A stretch of 64,000 nucleotides of DNA from Actinotalea alkalitolerans (GCF_023369855.1 NZ_JAMBPP010000019.1:1-64000); one strand, 5' to 3'. Counted from the stretch's first letter, positions 27,701-36,082 are shown. Program-made: numbers and translations. Notes: generated from the letters alone by a model not told the origin.

Positions 27701-29694
27701 TCGGATCGGTCCTCTCAACGCTGGCCGTTGTCTCCGGGAGGCTTGCCCTCCGGCTCATTGGCGACACCTCGCGAGCACGCGAGGCGGTATCACTGGCAGC
27801 AGTGATCTCGCACCTGCGCGAAACGGGGGAGCTCGATGGTCAGATCGTCATCCCGGTGGACGCCCACAACGAGATCTTTGGCGCAGGCGTACGGGACGAG
27901 AACGACGGCACGCGCCGCTGCGACCTTCTCCTCGTCAGGGTCGGACAGAGGTCATTCAAGATCGAGTGCCTTGAGGTCAAGTCCCGCCAGGAGGCGCGAC
28001 TCCCTCAGGCGCTCGCCGACATCATCCTGGACCAACTGACGGATACCCGCCGCCTCCTTGAGTCTCGGTTCTTCGCCAGCGATCCACCGCGGGTGGACGG
28101 TGAGCTCCAGCGTGCGCGGCTGGCGAGCCTGCTGCACTACTACGCCGACCGCTCCAAGGCTCATGGCCTGATCGACGCGAGCAAGCTCCCGGACATCCAT
28201 CGGTACATCGATCGGATCGAGGAGTCCGGCGAGCCCGCCGAGATCTCCCTGCGCGGGTTCGTCATCAGCCTGAACGGCAATCACGGGATGAAGAAGAAGT
28301 ACGGCGACGTCCCCATGACGGTTCTCACCGCTGGGGACCTCGGACGACTCGGGTTCACGACGCGCGCCGGCGGCCCCGATACTGGGCACCACGAGGTGCC
28401 AGCCGTTCGTCAGGGCGATGCGCAGCTCCGCGAGGCGACGCCCGAGGAGGTGCCGCCGAACGCTCCTCGCGAAGAGGGCGGTGGCCGCGACACAGAGCTC
28501 CCGGTTGCTGGGCCACCCCCGGATACGGGGAGCGACCCCTACACGGGACGCTCGGATGCCGATCGAGGCACGCCGGAGCGCGAGGGCTCAGAGGATGGCC
28601 GTCCCGCGGGCGGCGCCAGCTCCCAGCCCACGAAGTCGGGTGCGCTCGACGACGCCGAACCGGCTCATCCGCGGCACCTAGCGGTCGCCCTGGGCCAGAC
28701 ATCGACTGGGTCGGAGGTGGTCTGGAACCTCAGCACCCAGGGCAGCCCCCACGCATTGATCGTGGGCATCCCTGGCCAGGGCAAGTCGGTCACCACGCGC
28801 CGCATCATCGGCGAGTTCGCCCGCCAGGGTTTGCCGTCGCTGGTCTTCGACTTCCATGGAGACATGGCGGCCGCACCACCCCAGGGCGCGCGCGTCATCG
28901 ACGCTGCGCTCGGGTTGCCGTTTAGCCCCTTCGAACCCGAGGTCGGACCGGGCAAACCCATCAACACCGTCGCCTGGCAGATCGCCGAGATCATCGGCTT
29001 CGTCGCGCAGCTGGGCCGCATTCAGCAGAACCACGTCTACAAGGCTCTCGTCCAGGCATATGCGGCCCATGGCTGGGTTGGGACGACGCCCGGGTCCGGC
29101 GTGCCCTCGATGCAGGACTTCGCTGAAGCGATCGAAGCTGTTGAGAAGGGCGCCCAGGGGAAGAACGCACGGGAACGGCTGAGTCCCCTCACTGACTTCG
29201 GCTTGTTTGCAGACGACACGGCAGGCAGCTTCGACGCCCTTACTGGGGGTGACGGCGTGGTCGTGGACCTCAGTAGACTCGGCCTCGAGGAGGTCCAGAC
29301 CTTCGGTGCCGCGTTCGTGTTGCGGCGCGTCTATCGCGAGATGTTCGCATGGGGTCAGAGCGACCAGCTCCGCCTAGGTGTGGTCCTGGACGAAGCTCAC
29401 AGGATGGCGAAGGACCCAACACTGCCCCTGCTGATGAAGGAGGGTCGCAAGTTTGGTGTCTCGGTCGTCGTCGCGAGCCAGAGCGTCGAGGACTTCCACG
29501 ACGACATTCTGCGAAACGTGGGGGCCAAGATCATCTTCCGCACCAACTATCCCGCTTCGAGGAAGGTCGCCGGACTGCTTCGTGGAAGAGGGGACGCCGA
29601 CCTGAGCGCGGAAATCGAGAAGCTTGGCGTCGGTGCGGCGTACGTCTCCACCCCGGACGAGACAAGGGCACGGCGCGTCTACATGACGAAGTAG
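24742..29694 (+). CDS. giant PD-(D/E)XK-like and HerA-type ATPase fusion (DptH-like layout)
   Basis: A 1650-residue protein whose ATG overlaps the upstream stop. Residues 1-1000 contain several unassigned domains, including a beta-sandwich-like part near 270-400. Around residues 1056-1080, RCDLLLV and KIECLEVKSRQE give the D...ExK pattern of PD-(D/E)XK nucleases. Residues about 1215-1315 are a Pro/Glu/Gly-rich linker. The last 340 residues are a HerA/FtsK-like motor: Walker A (GIPGQGKSVTT) near 1341, FDFHGDMA near 1370, Walker B (LGVVLDEAHRM) near 1547 and SVVVASQSVEDF. HerA motors form hexamers that pump DNA, often feeding a nuclease. DptH has a similar size and a C-terminal HerA domain. Here it ends the five-gene operon. 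Confidence 0.8.
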   Translation: MTDGTSVLADALADELERMLSSAADGHCVRVDDIDERLAAHLARDLAGRVAGADVLILRSKPQLVSEVAPERAIELRNRKLRPLLLLVPLGEGGAASSLDNSFERRPALDIFKAVEGKLRDQLLGSAASEGVAQLRAARRGQAEAWAEFLSALCVAPTEETLGHNLWRIGLVPDLGPEPSTRLASNAIATKAISRPTRPTSSLDERFNSGGLADGPWRGSLRAFCQAQQLTNPHAWGRQIAEARPDLSFHLWQLAEAIKDDLERLELEPFLLPDGRVARSGLKLGDGGELTLEVPEGQTASLTVAWKTHPAKVAAVHSWRLEVLPPSDMREEDPEPLALQMVKGDKRRGTVKVALEDDALSSGNRFVVSLTAVGEHGEPVNLVDGSSATADSQEFQILLGGEPPSPTRRSAAVSLPEAAVRAALDGMDELTEDQVTWDLPGQVFGLRLGNRRAVQIRVSAVVIDLQRRAVEAADRPMRFQATGSYGSVLAPEAVEARDLLLPRAVKRARTELLTLMKSRFPRNTVESLSWDDEVRALVSAYLAAYRRALESAEDRAAIRELLLLDGLSLSVRRSNTTVNAVVLSPLHPLRLAWVGQHDAALRGWANSLVGLMPKQSRKAQVDVDLMSRVVASNCPFTVVDGDDRLAVYAEELTHGAGLYLVPGDSDSEAAAEAVVSVLGLERKGSALVASSGLVAERLRAYEMSHDPGEALRVLAIRPGAGQMLSGALEEFVRGDGLGQEEGSTAEDPHRLEVTAYTDSAAYSRPVPALLSLQHALRDDKFERGSNHLLPPLAVAVRPTDRLLEDAQAAHLALVQDVGRSRVGWSAASPRAASFGDLLVPVTTSRREGEGGLVWESVPVTGSRPARNGTDLAGAHGAHQRALGRMFGREDGAVPAVQVVLDGDHLAQNRSVHERADWVVSVDRFVGVDLYESPRSGDSDAYILDYAPDFVEGIGDRLTVTTAHRAEVEHLLASAMTDLGLHEVTHSVGSVLSTLAVVSGRLALRLIGDTSRAREAVSLAAVISHLRETGELDGQIVIPVDAHNEIFGAGVRDENDGTRRCDLLLVRVGQRSFKIECLEVKSRQEARLPQALADIILDQLTDTRRLLESRFFASDPPRVDGELQRARLASLLHYYADRSKAHGLIDASKLPDIHRYIDRIEESGEPAEISLRGFVISLNGNHGMKKKYGDVPMTVLTAGDLGRLGFTTRAGGPDTGHHEVPAVRQGDAQLREATPEEVPPNAPREEGGGRDTELPVAGPPPDTGSDPYTGRSDADRGTPEREGSEDGRPAGGASSQPTKSGALDDAEPAHPRHLAVALGQTSTGSEVVWNLSTQGSPHALIVGIPGQGKSVTTRRIIGEFARQGLPSLVFDFHGDMAAAPPQGARVIDAALGLPFSPFEPEVGPGKPINTVAWQIAEIIGFVAQLGRIQQNHVYKALVQAYAAHGWVGTTPGSGVPSMQDFAEAIEAVEKGAQGKNARERLSPLTDFGLFADDTAGSFDALTGGDGVVVDLSRLGLEEVQTFGAAFVLRRVYREMFAWGQSDQLRLGVVLDEAHRMAKDPTLPLLMKEGRKFGVSVVVASQSVEDFHDDILRNVGAKIIFRTNYPASRKVAGLLRGRGDADLSAEIEKLGVGAAYVSTPDETRARRVYMTK

Positions 29695-29820
29695 CCGGCC
29701 GGCCATCTGCGCAGCCGCACCGCCAGTCCCTCGCCCATGAGGGCTGCTCGGCGCGGCCGCACGCCGCAGGTGCTGCGTGTTGCTTGCGCATCAAGGACTC
29801 CTCGCGGCGGTACGCGCAAC

Positions 29821-29905
29821 CTCGGCACCAGGCCCGACGACTACCGTGTGGGCAGGTACCTGCGGTACTGCCCGATCGCCATGCGGCCGCAACTGGAGAG
29901 CGACA
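29821..29905 (+). pseudogene. remnant of an excisionase-type HTH gene
   Basis: About 28 codons read LGTRPDDYRVGRYLRY, then CPIAMRPQLES. This closely parallels the C-terminal half of the excisionase at 39354 (LGTGPDAYRVGKHLRYSPIA), and the DNA is also clearly similar. The N-terminal HTH half is missing and no start or ribosome site is present. It marks a former integrative element in the 287-base gap between the HerA gene and the restriction locus. The rest of the gap shows nothing else I can support. Confidence 0.6.
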
Positions 29906-29981
29906 CGGGGATGCGACATCGCCGCTATCGCTTGGATCTCTACCGCGCGGGGTCGCGACTGGCTGTAGACGGCGAGTAGCC

Positions 29982-32900
29982 TCACGCCCCAATCAACTGG
30001 AGGAGCGAGTCGTAGCTGTCGACGACGTCGTACTTCACGCCATCGTGCTGGGCCTTGCCGTTGAGCGCGGCGAAGAACTTGCGGGCGCATTCGATCTTGG
30101 CGTCTTCGATCCCCTTGAGCTGTAGCGTCGACATGGAGCCCTTGGTCTCGGCGACAAAGTAGACGTGCTTGATCTTCCTGGTGTCGTCGCGGAAGGCGAT
30201 GGCCCAGTCGGGGTTGTAGTCGCCGACCGGGGTCGGGATGAAGAACCCGCGGGGCAGCTTCGAGTAGACGACGACCTCGTCGCTGACGTCGAGCTTCTCG
30301 ACGAACGACCGCTCGATCTTCGAGTCGGTGACGACGTACTCGTAGACACTCTTCTTCAGCTTGTCGCCTGCCCTGGTCAGGTCTTGGGCGGTCTGGCTCT
30401 CGGTGAAGATCGAGGAATCGTAGCGACCGTCGAGCGGGTCGTAGGTGAGGTGCTCGACGATGACGGTGGCCTTCTGCTCATTGATGAGTCGGGCGGCCTC
30501 GGTGATGAACTGCTCGGGGTTCTGCTTGAACTTCGCGAACGTGCCCGGGTTGATCCCGGTGAGGATCGCCGCGCAGGTGCGCCTGGTGAGCTGCGTCTTC
30601 TCCGCGATCTCGCCGAGCAGGTCGTACTTGACGGTCGAGCCCGCCGACACGGCCGAGTGCTCGACCTTCGTCTCGGAGACCTTGAAGCCGGTGCCCGCCT
30701 CGAGCTGCTCGACTTCCAAGCCCACGACCTGCTTGCCGCTCTCGACGAGGTACTGCATGACGGTCACGTTGAGGGACTTGTCCAGCGTCTTGATGCAGTT
30801 CTTGATCAACTCGGCAGAGTCGAACTCGACCTGATAGACGGCCTTGTGGTTGATGCGGCCCCACAATTCCTGGAACTCGCGCTTCTTGAAGTTGGCCTCG
30901 TTGAACGGGATCTTCTTCGGCTTGCGCCCGTCGGTCGGCTTGGGCACATCGAGGTAGAGCGCGTCCACCAACGGCCAGACGAAGTGGACGATCGGCTTTA
31001 GGACTTCGGCGGTCGGCGCCGCGAGTGTCCCGGACGCCTTCGCCTCCTTGTACGCATCGGTGACCAGCCCGTCATCATCGACGTAGTCGTTCTTGATGAG
31101 GTAGTTGTACAGCGCGTTCGCGACGGCCTTCTCCAGCACGCTCGTCGAGCCGTCAGCGAGCGTGATGTGCTTGCCGGTGAAGTAGTCGACGCTCGCCTTG
31201 CGCGGCCTGGCCGACAGCGACTCGACGATCTCCTTCTGCAGCGCGGTGACGAAGTCGGTGTACGACTCGTCGGTGACGACGGTCAGCTCGTTGATGTCGT
31301 GCACGGTGACCGGGTTGTCCATGCGCTCGCCGTGCTGGTCGACCGACAGCCGCAGTCCGCGGCCGATCTCCTGCCGCCTGGTCGTGGTGTTGTCGCTCTT
31401 CTTGAGCATGCCCATGACGAACACGTTCGGGTTGTCCCAGCCCTCGCGCAGCGCGGAGTGCGACCAGATGAACCGCATTGGCTCCTCGAACGACAGCAGC
31501 CGCTCCTTGTCCTTCAAGATCAGGTCGTAGGCGTCGGCGTCGTCGGACTGGCCCGCGAAGTCGCCACGGGCCGCGATCTTGCCGTCCACTGAGTGCCCGG
31601 TCTTCTTGTCGATCGAGAAGTAGCCCTCGTGCGTCGACCGGACGGGGATCGCCTCGACGTGCGAGCGGTACCGCTCGGCGGCCTCATCGAGGTCAAGCTG
31701 GCCGAGATAGTCAGCCAGAACCGCGCCGTACTCGTCCTCGAACACCCGGGCGTACTCGCCGAGGGTGTCTTCGCGGTCGTAGTCGCGGTACTTGGCGACC
31801 TCGTCGATGAAGAACAGCGACAGGGTCTTGATGCCCTGCGCGAACAGCTCGCGCTCCTTGTCGAGGTGGGCACGGATGACCTCGCGGATTTGGATGCGGC
31901 GCTTCTGGTCCTCTGCGACATCCTCGGTGACCTCACCCGCGGCGATGACGTCGCCGTTGCTCAGCTCGATGATGTCGCGGTTGGCGTCGACGTCCCGGAT
32001 GAACAGGCCCTTGTAGGCCTCGATGCCGCCGGAGATGTCGTGCAGGTTCATGCCCTGGCTCAGCCTCTTCACCTGCCGTTTGATGCCGACCGCGGTCTGC
32101 ACCTCCAATTCGACTCGGGCCTTCGGGAAGTCTGCGCCCTTGCCGACCTCGAGTCCATCGACGTACAGGTACGCGGTGCTGCCGGCCAGGTGCTTGACGG
32201 TGATGCCGCGCACCGCGATCTTCTTCACCAGCTTCTGGTTGTACGCGTCGACCGCGTCTAGGCGGTGCACCTTCGTGCGCTCGATCTTGTGGGTCGCCGA
32301 GTAGCGCAACGCGAACAGGGCGTTAAACAGGCCGAGGGCCTCCAGCGACTTCGAGGGCCTCTTCGCGTCACCCTCGATCTTCTGCGGCTCGTCGATGATC
32401 AGGATCGGACGGTTCACCGCGATCACGTCGATCGGCTTGCGGGACTGGAAGTCGTCGAGCACCTCGTAGATGCGGCGGGCGTCCTTCCCGGTGGCGTTGA
32501 ACGCCTGGATGTTGATGATCATCACCTGCACGCCCGCATCCGACGAGAATCGCTCGAGCTCGTGCAGCCGCGACGAGTTGTAGACGAACGTGCGTGGCTT
32601 GGTGCCATAGAACTGCTGGAAGTGTTCTGCAGTGATGTCGAACGACTTCTTCACTCCCTCGCGGATCGCGATCGACGGCACGACCACGATGTACTTCGAC
32701 CACCCGTACCGCTTGTGCAGCTCCATGATCGTCTTCGTGTACACGTAGGTCTTGCCGGTGCCGGTCTCCATCTCGATGTCGAGATTGATCGGAGCCGCGG
32801 ACCTCTTGACCGGGTCCCTCAGGTCCCTCGACAGCGGCAGGCCCCGCTCTCGCTGTACCGCGTGCACACTCTCCAGAAGCTGCGGAGGGGTCAGTGCGAT

Positions 32901-33065
32901 CTCCGCGTTGCGCAGCCCCGCATCCTCCAGCAGGGACAGCACGGCGTCCTTGCCGGGGTCGATGCGATACTTGACGCCGTCGGCGTACGGCTGCCCGCTG
33001 AACACGTCGACCACGGCATCGACGGCCTCGGTCTGGTACTGCTGAACCTTGAACTGGAGCTTCAT
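29982..33065 (-). CDS. res: type III restriction endonuclease, Res subunit
   Basis: A 1027-residue protein of normal Res length. It has the Q-motif region, Walker A (METGTGKTYVYT) near residue 99, the DEAD-like box ILIIDEPQK near 222, LREGWDNPNVFVMGML near 540 and motif VI (QEIGRGLRL) near 563. A C-terminal PD-(D/E)XK endonuclease has NPDWAIAF near 950 and VAETKG near 972. Res translocates or signals along DNA and cuts only with its Mod partner, which recognises and methylates the site. It follows the Mod remnant by four bases in the usual mod-res order. Because Mod is beheaded here, Res may be silent, use another Mod, or have been recruited by the neighbouring defence genes. Confidence 0.9.
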   Translation of the reverse strand: MKLQFKVQQYQTEAVDAVVDVFSGQPYADGVKYRIDPGKDAVLSLLEDAGLRNAEIALTPPQLLESVHAVQRERGLPLSRDLRDPVKRSAAPINLDIEMETGTGKTYVYTKTIMELHKRYGWSKYIVVVPSIAIREGVKKSFDITAEHFQQFYGTKPRTFVYNSSRLHELERFSSDAGVQVMIINIQAFNATGKDARRIYEVLDDFQSRKPIDVIAVNRPILIIDEPQKIEGDAKRPSKSLEALGLFNALFALRYSATHKIERTKVHRLDAVDAYNQKLVKKIAVRGITVKHLAGSTAYLYVDGLEVGKGADFPKARVELEVQTAVGIKRQVKRLSQGMNLHDISGGIEAYKGLFIRDVDANRDIIELSNGDVIAAGEVTEDVAEDQKRRIQIREVIRAHLDKERELFAQGIKTLSLFFIDEVAKYRDYDREDTLGEYARVFEDEYGAVLADYLGQLDLDEAAERYRSHVEAIPVRSTHEGYFSIDKKTGHSVDGKIAARGDFAGQSDDADAYDLILKDKERLLSFEEPMRFIWSHSALREGWDNPNVFVMGMLKKSDNTTTRRQEIGRGLRLSVDQHGERMDNPVTVHDINELTVVTDESYTDFVTALQKEIVESLSARPRKASVDYFTGKHITLADGSTSVLEKAVANALYNYLIKNDYVDDDGLVTDAYKEAKASGTLAAPTAEVLKPIVHFVWPLVDALYLDVPKPTDGRKPKKIPFNEANFKKREFQELWGRINHKAVYQVEFDSAELIKNCIKTLDKSLNVTVMQYLVESGKQVVGLEVEQLEAGTGFKVSETKVEHSAVSAGSTVKYDLLGEIAEKTQLTRRTCAAILTGINPGTFAKFKQNPEQFITEAARLINEQKATVIVEHLTYDPLDGRYDSSIFTESQTAQDLTRAGDKLKKSVYEYVVTDSKIERSFVEKLDVSDEVVVYSKLPRGFFIPTPVGDYNPDWAIAFRDDTRKIKHVYFVAETKGSMSTLQLKGIEDAKIECARKFFAALNGKAQHDGVKYDVVDSYDSLLQLIGA

Positions 33066-33069
33066 CGAG

Positions 33070-33975
33070 TCAGATCGCCCTTACCTCTGTCTCAGGTGAT
33101 ATCTCACGGAAAATCTGCTCGGCGTTGATGCGTGCGGCGTCGCTGGCGAAGCCCGCATCGAGGAACACGGCGCGCAGCGGATGTCGGCTGGCGATCTCCT
33201 TCACGACGGCGTCGGTGACCTCGTTGGAAAAGCACGCAATCAGAGCGCCATCGGCGACCGACAGCATTCGTCGGGCACCAACCTTCTCAACCGCAATCGG
33301 CTCGGCGAGGTCGAGCCCCCAGTTGAGCAGTACCTGGAACAGCAGGTCTTCGTCGGTGCGGTCGGGCCTCACACTGCCGACTGCTTCAGTGAGCTCGAAC
33401 TGCACCAGGTCGTCAGCGGTCGCGAGAGTGTCAGCCATGTTGGTCGTTGCCAGGTGTAGCGATCGAAAACCGACGTCGAGCTCGGCACCCAGCAGGCCAG
33501 CTGCCTGCCTCGCATGTGCGCCGGCGCGGCGTAGGCGTTCACGGGCGATGCCGGCGATGGTGTCGTAGTGCGGATGGTCAACCGCCTCGTCAAGCTGGAC
33601 AAGGATGTATCGGCGGTGCCCGCCATCCGCCGCATTGAGGTCCATGACGGCGTGGCCAGTCGAACCTGAGCCCGCGAAGAAATCGAGGACGACGGCGTCC
33701 TTTGTCCCGCCGGTGACAAGACGGAGCCAACGTGCAAGGACGCGCCGGTCCTTGGGGTTCTCGAAGACAATCTCGCCCATGAGGTTGCGCATGTCGGTGC
33801 TTGCGGCCTTGCGGTCCTGCTCGAACACCGAGATCGCGACCTGATCACTCGTCTCGTCGAGAAAGATGATGCCGCGCGGGATCGTACTCTCATCCTCACC
33901 GAACCAGATGCGGCCCGCGGCGATACGGCGATCCATCTCGTCCTTCTTCCGCGAGGCGCTCCGCGTCAGGGCTGG
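33070..33975 (-). pseudogene. mod: type III methyltransferase Mod subunit, N-terminal half missing
   Basis: About 300 codons match the C-terminal half of a type III Mod: KKDEMDRRIAAGRIWFGED, ISVFEQDRKAASTDMRN, the S-adenosylmethionine motif LDFFAGSGSTGHAVM, and HRRYILVQLDE. Homology stops near 33970. The catalytic DPPY motif and the target-recognition region, which normally lie before this point, are absent. The open frame continues upstream only as the antisense of the DUF3883 gene. Without DPPY it cannot methylate. The truncation point coincides with the start of the divergent DUF3883 gene, so a rearrangement joined the two. Confidence 0.85.
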
Positions 33976-34362
33976 ATGAGCGACCCGGTGCGGCGCAAGA
34001 AGGTCGAGGATGCAGCTCAGGCCCTCCTGATGAAGCGCTACGAAGAAGATGGTTGGACTGTGGAAGACACGCGATACGGCAACTCCTTCGACGCGAAGGC
34101 CACCAAGGGCGGTGCAGTGATCTACCTCGAAGCTAAGGGAACAGTGACGGCTGGGCAGTCCGTCATCGTGACCCGCGGCGAGGTTGAGTGGGCTCTCGGC
34201 CACCCGGGCGAATGCGTCATGGGTGTGCTGTCGGACATCGGCTTCACGGAGGAAGGCGAGGTTGACTCGACCAGTGGCACCTTCGGCCTCTACCGGTGGG
34301 AGCCGCGCGACGACGATCTTGATCCGCGCGCCTACGACTGGACGCCGCCAGAGGCGATGTAG
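33976..34362 (+). CDS. DUF3883-domain protein (nuclease-like fold)
   Basis: A 128-residue protein made almost entirely of a DUF3883 domain: RRKKVEDAAQALLMKRYEED opening, SFDAKATKGG, AVIYLEAKGT near residue 50 and SVIVTRGEVEWALGH. DUF3883 is a PD-(D/E)XK-related fold, with the E-A-K resembling the E-x-K of the active site. It usually appears as the C-terminal domain of large defence or restriction proteins, so this may be a detached fragment rather than a complete gene; the first residues sit exactly at the Mod breakpoint and no strong ribosome site is visible. Confidence 0.65.
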   Translation: MSDPVRRKKVEDAAQALLMKRYEEDGWTVEDTRYGNSFDAKATKGGAVIYLEAKGTVTAGQSVIVTRGEVEWALGHPGECVMGVLSDIGFTEEGEVDSTSGTFGLYRWEPRDDDLDPRAYDWTPPEAM

Positions 34363-34944
34363 CCCCGAGTGTCGCCGGTGACGAGCGTCGTCCTGGTGCA
34401 TTGGTGGCCCGCAACCGAACGGATCTCAGCCGATCTGCCGCGTCGGCAGCACCGCGAGGCCGGCCGCGAAGACGCGGCGTGACGGGTCGGGGCTCGATCC
34501 GTGCGCCACGTCACCTTCGAAGGCACACCCCCTGCCCCGGACGCGGTCCCGGTCTATCGCCTTCGATCGATCGTCGGGTTCGGCAGGCCTGTGCGCGGCT
34601 CGGGTGCCAGGTTCGCGCGCTCGAGCGCATTGAGGATGGCGTCCATCTCCTCGTCGTCCTCAGCCCCGTAGACGTTGAGGTCACCCTGGTCGTATCGCCC
34701 TGGCATGGTGATGACGGTACTGCCCGTCCGCCGCTCGTTGGTAGTCCGTTTCCACGCACTCCTGCCAGAGCGGAGGCACCGGTTGCGGCCCACCGGATGG
34801 TCGGGGCGACTCAGTTGGAGCGGCGTCGCAGAGCGGGCCACACGGTGTAGACACACCGCACAGCGCCGGCGCGCTGCGGCCGCGCATCGCCCACCGTCGT
34901 GGGAACGGGTCAGGTGCGTGCGCTCCTCGGCGTAACGTGCCGCC
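34363..34944. other. intergenic stretch with one weak small frame
   Basis: Some 580 bases between the DUF3883 gene and the double-nuclease gene. Apart from the short minus-strand frame listed separately, translations on both strands are arginine-rich and unconvincing. It may contain debris from the rearrangement that beheaded Mod. Confidence 0.4.
34554..34706 (-). CDS. possible 50-residue acidic protein
   Basis: The frame from ATG 34706 reads MPGRYDQGDLNVYGAEDDEE, then a helix-like MDAILNALERANL and a short basic tail. The composition is protein-like, unlike the surrounding frames. There is no clear ribosome site and no family I recognise. It could equally be the end of a longer decayed gene, since the frame is open upstream. 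Confidence 0.3.
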   Translation of the reverse strand: MPGRYDQGDLNVYGAEDDEEMDAILNALERANLAPEPRTGLPNPTIDRRR

Positions 34945-35856
34945 ATGAGCGAACTGCCAGCCGCGGCGGTCGGCGGCCGCGGCGACGAGGCCCGAGTGGT
35001 CGCCGCGTTCTGTGCCTGGCTAGCAGGGGAGGGCTGGACCTCCATCCGCACCGAGGTGGAGTTCTGCGACGTGGTCGCCCAGCGCGACGGACAGATCCTC
35101 TACGCCGAAGCCAAGGGCCACACCTCCGAGCCGGGCACCGACTCCGACGTGCTGTACGGCCAGCTACTGCGCCGGATGCCGCTCCTGGACGACCCCACCG
35201 CGCGGTTCGCGGTCGTGGTCCCCACCCCGGTAGTCCGTCACGTGCTGCGGGTGCCAGCGCGACTACGCGCGGTGCTGCACATCGACGTCTACGTCGTCGA
35301 CGACATCGGCGGTGTCGAGCTGGTCGAGGACTCCGTGAGCCCGGAGCCAGCGCGGCGAGGGTGGTCCGTTGAGCAGCTGACGGGCCAGGGCTTCTGCGGG
35401 TGGGTCACGTTCGCCGACCTGCCTGCCGCTGCTATCCCCGATGTCGCCGGCGTGTACTTGGTCGCTCATCCCGTACCGGAGACGGTCGAGTTCCTGGCCT
35501 CGACCAGCGCGGCGTTCCGCGGCGGCCGGGACCCAGTCGTGCCGGTGGAGCGGCTCCGAGAGCGGTGGGTGGCCGGTACGCCGGTGCTGTACATCGGCAA
35601 GGCCGCCGGCCGGGAGGGCCTGCGGCAGCGTCTGCTCGAGTACAGGCGTCACGGCCTCGACAACCGGGCCGGCCACTGGGGCGGGCGCTACATTTGGCAG
35701 CTCGCGGACCCGGGACAGCTGCTCGTGGCGTGGCGACCCGCTGCCTCGGGGCGGGACGCCGAGGACGTCGAGTCCGAACTGCTCGCCGACTTCGTTGCTG
35801 ACCACGGGAGGCTGCCGTTCGCGAACCTAAAGAAGGGCCGCGCACCAAGTTCGTGA
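34945..35856 (+). CDS. putative double nuclease: PD-(D/E)XK-like domain fused to GIY-YIG-like domain
   Basis: A 303-residue protein starting at ATG 34945. Residues about 15-130 resemble an Mrr-like fold: FCDVVAQRDGQILYAEAKGH gives Asp and ExK spaced as in PD-(D/E)XK enzymes. Residues about 165-285 resemble GIY-YIG nucleases: GVYLV near 168, VLYIGKAAGREGLRQRLLEY near 213 with the Arg/Tyr pattern, and ESELLADF as the likely metal-binding Glu. The two domains would give one protein two independent DNA-cutting sites. The combination is unusual to my knowledge. Stand-alone gene; it lies next to the restriction locus and the integrated element. Confidence 0.65.
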   Translation: MSELPAAAVGGRGDEARVVAAFCAWLAGEGWTSIRTEVEFCDVVAQRDGQILYAEAKGHTSEPGTDSDVLYGQLLRRMPLLDDPTARFAVVVPTPVVRHVLRVPARLRAVLHIDVYVVDDIGGVELVEDSVSPEPARRGWSVEQLTGQGFCGWVTFADLPAAAIPDVAGVYLVAHPVPETVEFLASTSAAFRGGRDPVVPVERLRERWVAGTPVLYIGKAAGREGLRQRLLEYRRHGLDNRAGHWGGRYIWQLADPGQLLVAWRPAASGRDAEDVESELLADFVADHGRLPFANLKKGRAPSS

Positions 35857-36060
35857 TCCGACCGCTGATCTGGCTATGCCCCGTTTTCCCATTCGCCGGT
35901 GCATCTCGACACTGACGGCTGTCGGCTGCTCGCAAAGACAGCGGCTTCGACCCGTCTGGTCACCAAGCATGACCGCGTGTCCCAACATCACCGGGCAGTT
36001 GCCCGGCTGAGCACCGCCACCCCGCCGCCCCTCGCACCCCGTGCGCACCCTTCGCCCTCC

Positions 36061-36082
36061 CTTCTACGACCACCCGTAGAAG
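36061..36082 (+). promoter_or_regulatory. small hairpin overlapping the ribosome site of the next gene
   Basis: Perfect eight-base arms CTTCTACG and CGTAGAAG with a six-base loop. The right arm shares its last bases with the GAAGGAG ribosome site of the gene starting at GTG 36092. If formed in the mRNA it would partly hide that site. Confidence 0.4.

Noticed and set aside
15418-29694. Naming the operon BREX type 2 because of the NERD-kinase protein
   Set aside because: No PglX methyltransferase, PglZ phosphatase-like or PglY gene is in the window, and the kinase protein carries an extra ATPase part.
19374-29694. Naming the genes dptF, dptG and dptH
   Set aside because: Size and order agree, but homology of the first two could not be shown by eye and dndBCDE modification genes are absent from the window.
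15418-34362. DISARM system
   Set aside because: No DrmA, DrmB or DrmC-like protein; the methylase here is a type III Mod fragment belonging to Res.
34401-34850. 149-codon plus-strand frame after the DUF3883 gene
   Set aside because: Arg/Pro-rich with no recognisable domain; a short minus-strand frame is more protein-like.
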